Positions 39,520 through 51,776 of a DNA stretch of 64,000 nucleotides are shown in pieces (within the stretch, counting starts at the first letter, position 1; the number at the start of each line of letters is the position of its first letter). The notes beneath the pieces are model-generated. The model did no database searches. It was not told the origin of the DNA and saw only the letters and a list, made by a program, of their open reading frames with translations. Location: positions 620,001-684,000 of the forward strand of contig OX579637.1 in assembly GCA_951230915.1 (NCBI GenBank), in the 5' to 3' direction. The position numbers and the translations under genes were made by a program. This stretch comes from Antitrichia curtipendula. Its lineage: Eukaryota > Streptophyta > Bryopsida > Hypnales > Leucodontaceae.

Positions 39520-40434
39520 GCACAAAAATATTTAATTTTCGTATGAAATTTAATACACATTCACGTGAATAAATGAAAATGGGAATTAAACCGGACCTGT
39601 ACTTTATTAATCCACCCAGTCACATCAAATGTCATAGAATTTCATTTTGGAAGTCACTTGAATAAATTTGCATAAGTTGTAAACACGCTCTAGTATTTGA
39701 ATGCACAAAAATATTTAATTTTCGTATGAAATTTAATACACATTCACGTGAATAAATGAAAATGGGAATTAAACCGGACCTGTACTTTATTATTCCACCC
39801 AGTCACATCAAATGTCATAGAATTTCATTTTGAAAGTGACTTGAATAAATTTGCATAAGTTGTAAACACGCTTTAGTATTTGAATGCACAAAAATATTTA
39901 ATTTTCGTATGAAATTTAATACACATTCACGTGAATAAAAGAAAATGGGAATTAAACCGGACCTGTACTTTATTAATCCACCCAGTCACATCAAATGTCA
40001 TAGAATTTCATTTTGAAAGTGACTTGAATAAATTTGTATAAGTTGTAAACACGCTCTAGTATTTGAATGCACAAAAATATTTAATTTTCGTATGAAATTT
40101 AATACACATTCACGTGAATAAAACAAAATGGGAATTAAACCGGACCTGTACTTTATTATTCCACCCAGTCACATCAAATGTCATAGAATTTCATTTTGAA
40201 AGTGACTTCAATAAATTTGTGTACGTTGTAAACACGCTCTAGTATTTGAATGCATAAAACTATTTAAATTTTTTGTAAAATTTAATGCACCCACACGTGC
40301 ATAAAAGAAAATGCGAAGTAAACCGGACCTGTACTTTATTAATCCACCCAGTCACATCAAATGTCATAGGATTTCAATATGAAAGTGACTTGAATAAATT
40401 TGTATAAGTTGTAAACACGCTCTAGTATTTGAAT

Positions 40435-40617
40435 GCATAAAAGTAATTCTTTTTTGTGTGAAATTTAATGCACATTGACGTGAATAAAAGAAAATAGTAA
40501 ATAAACCGGACCTGTACTTTATTAATCCACCCAGTCACATCAAATGTCATAGAATTTCATTTTGAAAGTCACTTGAATAAATTTGCATAAGTTGTAAACA
40601 CGCTCTAGTATTTGAAT
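40435..40617 (+). repeat. Type C2 monomer, copy 5
   Basis: This is the counterpart of the copy at 33302, displaced by 7133 bp, with the same gtaattc marker and 3' end. Confidence 0.88.
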
Positions 40618-40800
40618 GCACAAAAATATTTAATTTTCGTATGAAATTTAATACACATGCACGTGAATAAATGAAAATGGGAATTAAACCGGACCTGTAC
40701 TTTATTATTCCACCCAGTCACATCAAATGTCATAGAATTTCATTTTGAAAGTGACTTGAATAAATTTGTATAAGTTGTAAACACGCTCTAGTATTTGAAT

Positions 40801-42263
40801 GCATAAAACTATTTAAATATTTTGTAAAATTTAATGCACCCACACGTGCATAAAAGAAAATGCGAAGTAAACCGGACCTGTACTTTATTAATCCACCCAG
40901 TCACATCAAATGTCATAGAATTTCATTTTGAAAGTGACTTGAATAAATTTGTATAAGTTGTAAACACGCTCTAGTATTTGAATGCACAAAAATATTTAAT
41001 TTTCGTATGAAATTTAATACACATTCACGTGAATAAAAGAAAATGGGAATTAAACCGGACCTGTACTTTATTAATCCACCCAGTCACATCAAATGTCATA
41101 GAATTTCATTTTGAAAGTGACTTCAATAAATTTGTGTAAGTTGTAAACACGCTCTAGTATTTGAATGGACAAAAATATTTAATTTAAGTATGAAATTTAA
41201 TACACATTCACGTGAATAAAGAAAATGGGAATTAAACCGGACCTGTACTTTATTATTCCACCCAGTCACATCAAATGTCATAGAATTTCATTTTGAAAGT
41301 GAATTCAATAAATTTGCATAAGTTGTAAACACGCTCTAGTATTTGAATGCACAAAAATATTTAATTTTCGTATGAAATTTAATACACATTCACGTGAATA
41401 AATGAAAATGGGAATTAAACCGGACCTGTACTTTATTATTCCACCCAGTCACATCAAATGTCATAGAATTTCATTTTGAAAGTGACTTGAGTAAATTTGC
41501 ATAAGTTGTAAACACACTCTAGTATTTGAATGCACAAAAATATTTAATTTTCGTATGAAATTTAATACACATTCACGTGAATAAATGAAAATGGGAATTA
41601 AACCGGACCTGTACTTTATTATTCCACCCAGTCACATCAAATGTCATAGAATTTCATTTTGAAAGTGACTTCAATAAATTTGTATAAGTTGTAAACACGC
41701 TCTAGTATTTGAATGCACAAAAATATTTAATTTTCGTATGAAATTTAATACACATGCACGTGAATAAATGAAAATGGGAATTAAACCGGACCTGTACTTT
41801 ATTATTCCACCCAGTCACATCAAATGTCATAGAATTTCATTTTGAAAGTGACTTCAATAAATTTGTGTAAGTTGTAAACACGCTCTAGTATTTGAATGCA
41901 TAAAACTATTTAAATTTTTTGTAAAATTTAATGCACCCACACGTGCATAAAAGAAAATGCGAAGTAAACCAGACGTGTACTATATTAATCCACCCTGTCA
42001 CATCAAATGTCATAGAATTTCATTTTGAAAGTGACTTGAATAAATTTGTATAAGTTGTAAACACGCTCTAGTATTTGAATGCACAAAAATATTTTATTTT
42101 CGTATGAAATTTAATACACATTCACGTGAATAAAAGAAAATGGGAATTAAACCGGACCTGTACTTTATTAATCCACCCAGTCACATCAAATGTCATAGAA
42201 TTTCATTTTGAAAGTGACTTGAATAAATTTGTATAAGTTGTAAACACGCTCTAGTATTTGAAT
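40801..42263 (+). repeat. 32-mer-offset duplication, copy 2
   Basis: This is the second copy of 34948-36410. It begins with a cassette fragment lacking its B3 and first A monomer, because the junction with the 39-mer-offset segment lies just upstream at about 40.74-40.80 kb. Private cacactctag and attttattttcg changes are present. Confidence 0.83.
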
Positions 42264-42628
42264 GCATAAAACTATTTAAATTTTTTGTAAAATTTAATGC
42301 ACCCACACGTGCATAAAAGAAAATGCGAAGTAAACCGGACCTGTACTTTATTAATCCACCCAGTCACATCAAATGTCATAGAATTTCATTTTGAAAGTGA
42401 CTTCAATAAATTTGTGTAAGTTGTAAACACGCTCTAGTATTTGAATGGACAAAAATATTTAATTTAAGTATGAAATTTAATACACATTCACGTGAATAAA
42501 GAAAATGGGAAATAAACCGGACCTGTACTTTATTATTCCACCCAGTCACATCAAATGTCATAGAATTTCATTTTGAAAGTGAATTCAATAAATTTGCATA
42601 AGTTGTAAACACGCTCTAGTATTTGAAT
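41898..42628 (+). repeat. B3-A-B2-A cassette, four-monomer form
   Basis: One A monomer is missing compared with the five-monomer cassette, giving 731 bp. The B3 monomer has gacgtgtactatatt, shared with the B3 at 36045, and the following monomer has attttattttcg. Confidence 0.84.
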
Positions 42629-45600
42629 GCACAAAAATATTTAATTTTCGTATGAAATTTAATACACATTCACGTGAATAAATGAAAATGGGAATTAAAC
42701 CGGACCTGTACTTTATTATTCCACCCAGTCACATCAAATGTCATAGAATTTCATTTTGAAAGTGACTTGAATAAATTTGTATAAGTTGTAAACACGCTCT
42801 AGTATTTGAATGCATAAAAGTAGTTCTTTTTTGTGTGAAGTTTAATGCACATTGACGTGAATAAAAGAAAATAGTAAATAAACCGGACCTGTACTTTATT
42901 AATCCACCCAGTCACATCAAATGTCATAGAATTTCATTTTGAAAGTGACTTGAATAAATTTGTATAAGTTGTAAACACGCTCTAGTATTTGAATGCACAA
43001 AAATATTTAATTTTCGTATGAAATTTAATACACATTCACGTGAATAAATGAAAATGGGAATTAAACAGGACCTGTACTTTATTATTCCACCCAGTCACAT
43101 CAAATGTCATAGAATTTCATTTTGAAAGTGACTTCAATAAATTTGTATAAGTTGTAAACACGCTCTAGTATTTGAATGCACAAAAATATTTAATTTTCGT
43201 ATGAAATTTAATACACATTCACGTGAATAAATGAAAATGGGAATTAAACCGGACCTGTACTTTATTATTCCACCCAGTCACATCAAATGTCATAGAATTT
43301 CATTTTGAAAGTGACTTCAATAAATTTGTGTAAGTTGTAAACACGCTCTAGTATTTGAATGCATAAAACTATTTAAACTTTTTGTAAAATTTAATGCACC
43401 CACACGTGCATAAAAGAAAATGCGAATTAAACCGGACCTGTACTTTATTAATCCACCCAGTCACATCAAATGTCATAGAATTTCATTTTGAAAATGACTT
43501 CAATAAATTTGTGTAAGTTGTAAACACGCTCTAGTATTTGAATGGACAAAAATATTTATTTTAAGTATGAAATTTAATACACATTCACGTGAATAAAGAA
43601 AATGGGAATTAAACCGGACCTGTACTTTATTATTCCACCCAGTCACATCAAATGTCATAGAATTTCATTTTGAAAGTGAATTCAATAAATTTGCATAAGT
43701 TGTAAACACGCTCTAGTATTTGAATGCACAAAAATATTTAATTTTCGTATGAAATTTAATACACATTCACGTGAATAAAAGAAAATGGGAATTAAACCGG
43801 ACCTGTACTTTATTAATCCACCCAGTCACATCAAATGTCATAGAATTTCATTTTGAAAGTGACTTCAATAAATTTGTGTAAGTTGTAAACACGCTCTAGT
43901 ATTTGAATGGACAAAAATATTTAATTTTCGTATGAAATTTAATACACATTCACGTGAATAAAGAAAATGGGAAATAAACCGGACCTGTACTTTATTATTC
44001 CACCCAGTCACATCAAATGTCATAGAATTTCATTTTGAAAGTGAATTCAATAAATTTGCATAAGTTGTAAACACGCTCTAGTATTTGAATGCACAAAAAT
44101 ATTTAATTTTCGTATGAAATTTAATACACATTCACGTGAATAAATGAAAATGGGAATTAAACCGGACCTGTACTTTATTATTCCACCCAGTCACATCAAA
44201 TGTCATAGAATTTCATTTTGAAAGTGACTTGAATAAATTTGTATAAGTTGTAAACACGCTCTAGTATTTCAATGCACAAATATATTTAATTTTCGTATGA
44301 AATTTAATACACATTCACGTGAATAAAACAAAATGGGAATTAAACCGCACCTGTACTTTATTATTCCACCCAGTCACATCAAATGTCATAGAATTTCATT
44401 TTGAAAGTGACTTGAGTAAATCTGCATAAGTTGTAAACACGCTCTAGTATTTGAATGCACAAAAATATTTAATTTTCGTATGAAATTTAATACACATTCA
44501 CGTGAATAAATGAGAATGGGAATTAAACCGCACCTGTACTTTATTAATCCACCCAGTCACATCAAATGTCATAGAATTTCATTTTGAAAGTGACTTGAAT
44601 AAATTTGTATAAGTTGTAAACACGCTCTAGTATTTCAATGCACAAATATATTTAATTTTCGTATGAAATTTAATACACATTCACGTGAATAAAAAAAAAT
44701 GGGAATTAAACCGGACCTGTACTTTATTAATCCACCCAGTCACATCAAATGTCATAGAATTTCATTTTGAAAGTCACTTGAATAAATTTGTATAAGTTGT
44801 AAACACGCTCTAGTATTTGAATGCACAAAAATATTTAATTTTCGTATGAAATTTAATACACATTTTCGTGAATAAATGAGAATGGGAATTAAACCGGACC
44901 TGTACTTTATTATTCCACCCAGTCACATCAAATGTCATAGAATTTCATTTTGAAAGTGACTTGAATAAATTTGTATAAGTTGTAAACACGCTCTAGTATT
45001 TGAATGCAAAAAAATATTTAATTTTCGTGTGAAATTTAATAAACATTCACGTGAATAAATGAAAATGGGAATTAAACCGGACCTGTACTTTATTATTCCA
45101 CCCAGTCACATCAAATGTCATAGAATTTCATTTTGAAAGTGACTTCAATAAATTTGTGTAAGTTGTAAACACGCTCTAGTATTTGAATGCATAAAACTAT
45201 TTAAATTTTTTGTAAAATTTAATGCACCCACACGTGCATAAAAGAAAATGCGAAGTAAACCGGACGTGTACTTTATTAATCCACCCTGTCACATCAAATG
45301 TCATAGAATTTCATTATGAAAGTGACTTGAATAAATTTGTATAAGTTGTAAATACGCTTTAGTATTTGAATGCACAAAATTATTTAATTTTCGTATGAAA
45401 TTTAATACACATTCACGTGAATAAAACAAAATGGGAATTAAACCGGACCTGTACTTTATTAGTCCACCCAGCCACATCAAATGTCATAGAATTTCATTAT
45501 GAAAGTGACTTGAATAAATTTGTATAAGTTGTAAATACGCTTTAGTATTTGAATGCACAAAATTATTTAATTTTCGTATGAAATTTAATACACATTCACG

Positions 45601-46286
45601 TGAATAAAACAAAATGGGAATTAAACCGGACCTGTACTTTATTAATCCACCCGGTCACATCAAATGTCATAGAATTTCATTTTGAAAGTGAATTCAATAA
45701 ATTTGTGTAAGTTGTAACCTCGCTCTAGTATTTAAATGCAGAAAAATATTTAATTTTCGTATGAAATTTAATACACATTCACGTGAATAAAACAAAATGG
45801 GAATTAAACCGGACCTGTACTTTATTAATCCACCCAGTCACATCAAATGTCATAGAATTTCATTTTGAAAGTGACTTGAGTAAATTTGCATAAGTTGTAA
45901 ACACGCTCTAGTATTTGAATGCACAAAAATATTTAATTTTCGTATGAAATTTAATACACATTCACGTGACTAAAAGAAAATGGGAATTAAACCGGACCTG
46001 TACTTTATTAATCCACCCAGTCACATCAAATGTCATAGAATTTCATTTTGAAAGTGAATTCAATAAATTTGTGTAAGTTGTAAACACGCTCTAGTATTTG
46101 AATGCATAAAACTATTTAAATTTTGTGTAAAATTTAATGCACCCACACGTGCATAAAAGAAAATGGGAATTAAACCGGACCTGTACATTATTAATCCACC
46201 CAGTCACATCAAATGTCATAGAATTTCATTTTGAAAGTGACTTCAATAAATTTGTGTAAGTTGTAAACACGCTCTAGTATTTGAAT
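42629..46286 (+). repeat. Transition zone between array domains
   Basis: This zone has mostly A monomers with the last C2 (42812), the last B2-type copies and the first gtgactaaaag variant (45967). Adjacent monomers around 45.35-45.55 kb share gtaaatacgctttag and aaaattattt at a 183-bp offset, a single-monomer duplication. Near 44.2-44.7 kb two monomers share tatttcaatg and acaaatatattt, another local duplication at 366 bp. No gene is present. Confidence 0.78.
42812..42994 (+). repeat. Type C2 monomer, copy 6 (last type C)
   Basis: This copy combines gcat (as at 30009) with gtagttc and gaagttt (as at 32204). No type C monomer was seen in the remaining 21 kb. Confidence 0.88.
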
Positions 46287-47750
46287 GCATAAAACTATAT
46301 AAATTTTGTGTAAAATTTAATGCACCCACACGTGCATAAAAGAAAATGGGAATTAAACCGGACCTGTACTTTATTAATCCACCCAGTCACATCAAATGTC
46401 ATAGAATTTCATTATGAAAGTGACTTGAATAAATTTGTATAAGTTAAAAACACTCTCTAGTATTTGAATGCACAAAAATATTTAATTTTCGTATGAAATT
46501 TAATACACATTCACGTGAATAAATGAAAATGGGAATTAAACCGGACCTGTACTTTATTATTCCACCCAGTCACATCAAATGTCATAGAATTTCATTTTGA
46601 AAGTGACTTGAGTAAATTTGCATAAGTTGTAAACACGCTCAAGTATTTGAATGCACAAAAATATTTAATTTTCGTATGAAATTTCATACACATTCACGTG
46701 AATAAAAGAAAATGGGAATTAAACCGGACCTGTACTTTATTAATCCACCCAGTCACATCAAATGTCATAGAATTTCATTTTGAAAGTGACTTCAATAAAT
46801 TTGTATAAGTTGTAAACACGCTCTAGTATTTGAATGCACAAAAATATTTAATTTTCGTATGAAATTTAATACACATTCACGTGAATAAAAGAAAATGGGA
46901 ATTAAACCGGACCTGTACTTTATTAATCCACCCAGTCACATCAAATGTCATAGAATTTCATTTTGAAAGTGACTTGAATAAATTTGTGTAAGTTGTAAAC
47001 ACGCTCTAGTATTTGAATGCATAAAACTATTTAAATTTTGTGTAAAATTTAATGCACCTACACGTGCATAAAAGAAAATGGGAATTAAACCGGACCTGTA
47101 CTTTATTAATCCACCCAGTCACATCAAATGTCATAGAATTTCATTATGAAAGTGACTTGAATAAATTTGTATAAGTTGTAAACACGCTCTAGTATTTGAA
47201 TGCACAAAAATATTTAAATTTTGTGTAAAATTTAATGCACCCACACGTGCATAAAAGAAAATGGGAATTAAACCGGACCTGTACTTTATTAATCCACCCA
47301 GCCACATCAAATGTCATAGAATTTCATTATGAAAGTGACTTGAATAAATTTGTATAAGTTGTAAACACGCTCTAGTATTTGAATGCACAAAATTATTTAA
47401 TTTTCGTATGAAATTTAATACACATTCACGTGAATAAATGAAAATGGGAATTAAACCGGACCTGTACTTTATTATTCCACCCAGTCACATCAAATGTCAT
47501 AGAATTTCATTTTGAAAGTGACTTCAATAAATTTGTATAAGTTGTAAACACGCTCTAGTATTTGAATGCACAAAAATATTTAATTTTCGTATGAAATTTA
47601 ATGCACCCACACGTGCATAAAAGAAAATGGGAATTAAACCGGACCTGTACTTTATTAATCCACCCAGTCACATCAAATGTCATAGAATTTCATTTTGAAA
47701 GTGACTTGAATAAATTTGTGTAAGTTGTAAACACGCTCTAGTATTTGAAT
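46287..47750 (+). repeat. 8-mer HOR duplication, copy 1
   Basis: This 1464-bp unit is exactly 8 x 183. Private markers are actatataaatt, aagttaaaaacactctctag, gctcaagtattt, gaaatttcatac, gcacctacacgtg, cagccacatc and aaaattattt. Confidence 0.87.
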
Positions 47751-48895
47751 GCATAAAACTATATAAATTTTGTATAAAATTTAATGCACCCACACGTGCA
47801 TAAAAGAAAATGGGAATTAAACCGGACCTGTACTTTATTAATCCACCCAGTCACATCAAATGTCATAGAATTTCATTATGAAAGTGACTTGAATAAATTT
47901 GTATAAGCTAAAAACACTCTCTAGTATTTGAATGCACAAAAATATTTAATTTTCGTATGAAATTTAATACACATTCACGTGAATAAATGAAAATGGGAAT
48001 TAAACCGGACCTGTACTTTATTATTCCACCCAGTCACATCAAATGTCATAGAATTTCATTTTGAAAGTGACTTGAGTAAATTTGCATAAGTTGTAAACAC
48101 GCTCAAGTATTTGAATGCACAAAAATATTTAATTTTCGTATGAAATTTCATACACATTCACGTGAATAAAAGAAAATGGGAATTAAACCGGACCTGTACT
48201 TTATTAATCCACCCAGTCACATCAAATGTCATAGAATTTCATTTTGAAAGTGACTTCAATAAATTTGTATAAGTTGTAAACACGCTCTAGTATTTGAATG
48301 CACAAAAATATTTAATTTTCGTATGAAATTTAATACACATTCACGTGAATAAAAGAAAATGGGAATTAAACCGGACCTGTACTTTATTAATCCACCCAGT
48401 CACATCAAATGTCATAGAATTTCATTTTGAAAGTGACTTGAATAAATTTGTGTAAGTTGTAAACACGCTCTAGTATTTGAATGCATAAAACTATTTAAAT
48501 TTTGTGTAAAATTTAATGCACCTACACGTGCATAAAAGAAAATGGGAATTAAACCGGACCTGTACTTTATTAATCCACCCAGTCACATCAAATGTCATAG
48601 AATTTCATTATGAAAGTGACTTGAATAAATTTGTATAAGTTGTAAACACGCTCTAGTATTTGAATGCACAAAAATATTTAAATTTTGTGTAAAATTTAAT
48701 GCACCCACACGTGCATAAAAGAAAATGGGAATTAAACCGGACCTGTACTTTATTAATCCACCCAGCCACATCAAATGTCATAGAATTTCATTATGAAAGT
48801 GACTTGAATAAATTTGTATAAGTTGTAAACACGCTCTAGTATTTGAATGCACAAAATTATTTAATTTTCGTATTAAATTTAATACACATTCACGT
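47751..48895 (+). repeat. 8-mer HOR duplication, copy 2 (partial)
   Basis: The same private markers follow at a constant 1464-bp offset: aagctaaaaacactctctag at 47905, gctcaagtattt and gcacctacacgtg. After the aaaattattt monomer the copy changes from aataaatg to aataaaac and leaves the repeat. Confidence 0.86.
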
Positions 48896-50129
48896 GAATA
48901 AAACAAAATGGGAATTAAACCGGACCTGTACTTTATTAATCCACCCAGTCACATCAAATGTCATAGAATTTCATTTTGAAAGTGAATTCAATAAATATGT
49001 GTAAGTTGTAACCACGCTCTAGTATTTGAATGCAGAAAAATATTTAATTTTCGTATGAAATTTAATACACATTCACGTGAATAAAACAAAATGGGAATTA
49101 AACCGGACCTGTACTTTATTATTCCACCCAGTCACATCAAATGTCATAGAATTTCATTTTGAAAGTGACTTGAGTAAATTTGCATAAGTTGTAAACACGC
49201 TCTAGTATTTGAATGCACAGAAATATTTAATTTTCGTCTGAAATTTAATACACATTCACGTGATTAAAAGAAAATGGGAATTAAACCGGACCTGTACTTT
49301 ATTAATCCACCCAGTCACATCAAATGTCATAGAATTTCATTTTGAAAGTGACTTGAATAAATTTGTATAAGTTGTAAACACGCTCTAGTATTTGAATGCA
49401 CAAAAATATTTAATTTTCGTATGAAATTTAATACACATTCACGTGACTAGAAGAAAATGGGAATTAAACCGGACCTGTACTTTATTAATCCACCCAGTCA
49501 CATCAAATGTCATAGAATTTCATTTTGAAAGTGACTTCAATAAATTTGTGTAAGTTGTAAACACGCTCTAGTATTTGAATGCATAAAACTATTTAAATTT
49601 TGTGTAAAATTTAATGCACCCACACGTGCATAAAAGAAAATGGGAATTAAACCGGACCTGTACTTTATTAATCCACCCAGTCACATCAAATGTCATAGAA
49701 TTTCATTTTGAAAGTGACTTCAATAAATTTGTGTAAGTTGTAAACACGCTCTAGTATTTGAATGCAGAAAAATATTTAAATTTTGTGTAAAATTTAATGC
49801 ACCCACACGTGCATAAAAGAAAATGGGAATTAAACCGGACCTGTACTTTATTAATCCACCCAGTCACATCAAATGTCATAGAATTTCATTTTGAAAGTGA
49901 CTTGAGTAAATTTGCATAAGTTGTAAACACGCTCTAGTATTTGAATGCACAAAAATATTTAATTTTCGTATGAAATTTAATACACATTCACGTGAATAAA
50001 ACAAAATGGGAATTAAACCGGACCTGTACTTTATTAATCCACCCAGTCACATCAAATGTCATAGAATTTCATTTTGAAAGTGAATTCAATAAATTTGCAT
50101 AAGTTGTAAACACGCTCTAGTATTTGAAT
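48896..50129 (+). repeat. Mixed A/B1 zone with 16-mer echo
   Basis: Markers aataaatatgtg, gtaaccacgc, gcagaaaaat and ttcgtctgaaat occur in adjacent monomers here and again 2928 bp downstream (about 51.9-52.2 kb), which is 16 x 183. One monomer has the gtgactagaag variant. Confidence 0.78.
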
Positions 50130-51449
50130 GCATAAAACTATTTAAATTTTGTGTAAAATTTAATGCACCCACACGTGCATAAAAGAAAATGGGAATTAAA
50201 CCGGACCTGTACTTTATTAATCCACCCAGTCACATCAAATGTCATAGAATTTCATTTTGAAAGTGACTTGAGTAAATTTGCATAAGTTGTAAACACGCTC
50301 TAGTATTTGAATGCACAAAAATATTTAATTTTCGTATGAAATTTAATACACATTCACGTGAATAAAACAAAATGGGAATTAAACCGGACCTGTACTTTAT
50401 TAATCCACCCAGTCACATCAAATGTCATAGAATTTCATTTTGAAAGTGACTTCAATAAATTTGTGTAAGTTGTAAACACGCTCTAGTATTTGAATGCATA
50501 AAACTATATAAATTTTGTGTAAAATTTAATGCACCCACACGTGCATAAAAGAAAATGGGAATTAAACCGGACCTGTACTTTATTAATCCACCCAGTCACA
50601 TCAAATGTCATAGAATTTCATTTTGAAAGTGACTTGAGTAAATTTGCATAAGTTGTAAACACGCTCTAGTATTTGAATGCACAAAAATATTTAATTTTCG
50701 TATGAAATTTAATACACATTCACGTGAATAAAACAAAATGGGAATTAAACCGGACCTGTACTTTATTAATCCACCCAGTCACATCAAATGTCATAGAATT
50801 TCATTTTGAAAGTGACTTCAATAAATTTGTGTAAGTTGTAAACACGCTCTAGTATTTGAATGCATAAAACTATATAAATTTTATGTAAAATTTAATGCAC
50901 CCACACGTGCATAAAAGAAAATGGGAATTAAACCGGACCTGTACTTTATTAATCCACCCAGTCACATCAAATGTCATAGAATTTCATTATGAAAGTGACT
51001 TGAATAAATTTGTATAAGTTGTAAACACGCTCTAGTATTTGAATGCACAAAAATATTTAATTTTCGTATGAAATTTAATACACATTCACGTGAATAAAAC
51101 AAAATGGGAATTAAACCGGACCTGTACTTTATTAATCCACCCAGTCACATCAAATGTCATAGAATTTCATTTTGAAAGTGACTTGAATAAATTTGTGTAA
51201 GTTGTAAACACGCTCTAGTATTTGAATGCATAAAACTATTTAAATTTTGTGTAAAATTTAATGCACCCACACGTGCATAAAAGAAAATGGGAATTAAACC
51301 GGACCTGTACTTTATTAATCCACCCAGTCACATCAAATGTCATAGAATTTCATTATGAAAGTGACTTGAATAAATTTGTATAAGTTGTAAACACGCTCTA
51401 GTATTTGAATGCACAAAAATATTTAATTTTCGTATGAAATTTAATACAC

Positions 51450-51461
51450 ATTCACGTGAAT
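51450..51461. other. Perfect 12-bp palindrome with CACGTG (type A example)
   Basis: The sequence attcacgtgaat equals its own reverse complement, and its centre CACGTG is the canonical E-box/G-box bound by many bHLH and bZIP proteins. It occurs about once per type A monomer, so well over a hundred sites lie at 183-bp spacing. Variants that break it are cacgagaat, cacgggaat, cattgacgtg, cattcacttg and gtgacta. A protein-binding or hairpin-forming role is inference. Confidence 0.85.
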
Positions 51462-51530
51462 AAAAGAAAATGGGAATTAAACCGGACCTGTACTTTATTA
51501 ATCCACCCAGTCACATCAAATGTCATAGAA

Positions 51531-51543
51531 TTTCATTTTGAAA
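51531..51543. other. Conserved short inverted repeat tttca-ttt-tgaaa
   Basis: Five-base arms flank three T residues in the conserved core. The element is unchanged in most monomers; C1 changes it to tttcatcttgaaa, which keeps the arms, and some copies have tttcattatgaaa, which also keeps them. Confidence 0.72.
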
Positions 51544-51776
51544 GTGACTTGAATAAATTTGTATAAGTTGTAAACACGCTCTAGTATTTGAATGCACAAA
51601 AATATTTAATTTTCGTATGAAATTTAATACACATTCACGTGAATAAAAGAAAATGGGAATTAAACCGGACCTGTACTTTATTAATCCACCCAGTCACATC
51701 AAATGTCATAGAATTTCATTTTGAAAGTGACTTCAATAAATTTGTGTAAGTTGTAAACACGCTCTAGTATTTGAAT

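Larger units (their letters stand above)
37874..40733 (+). repeat. 39-mer-offset duplication, copy 2
   Basis: This is the second copy of 30741-33600. Similarity ends inside the monomer after the C2 at 40435, where copy 1 has gacttcaataaatttgtg and this copy has gacttgaataaatttgta and then joins another duplicated segment. Confidence 0.84.
50130..51593 (+). repeat. B-A dimer repeat (366 bp)
   Basis: Eight monomers alternate strictly B, A, B, A, B, A, B, A with starts at 50130, 50313, 50496, 50679, 50862, 51045, 51228 and 51411. Dimers 50313-50678 and 50679-51044 are almost identical; the difference seen is ttttgtg against ttttatg in their B monomers. Confidence 0.86.
51411..51593 (+). repeat. 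Representative type A monomer (majority class)
   Basis: This is a clean 183-bp copy of the majority class. It starts with gcacaaaaatattta, continues with ttttcgtatgaaattt and tacacattcacgtgaat, and then enters the conserved core (aaaccggacc, ccacccagtcacatc, tttcattttgaaag, gtaaacacgctctag). About 240 of roughly 350 monomers belong to this class, by subtraction of types B and C. Common type A alternatives are aataaaac, aataaaag or aataaatg before the atggg; attaatcc or attattcc in the core; and gacttgaataaa, gacttcaataaa, gaattcaataaa or gacttgagtaaa near the 3' end. These markers combine almost freely. Confidence 0.93.

Noticed and set aside
51411..51593. CENP-B box
   Set aside because: ttcgtatgaaattta matches only the first half of the mammalian pattern (TTCG, four bases, A) and lacks the CGGG half. 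The cacggg seen in some monomers is elsewhere and is a simple change of CACGTG.
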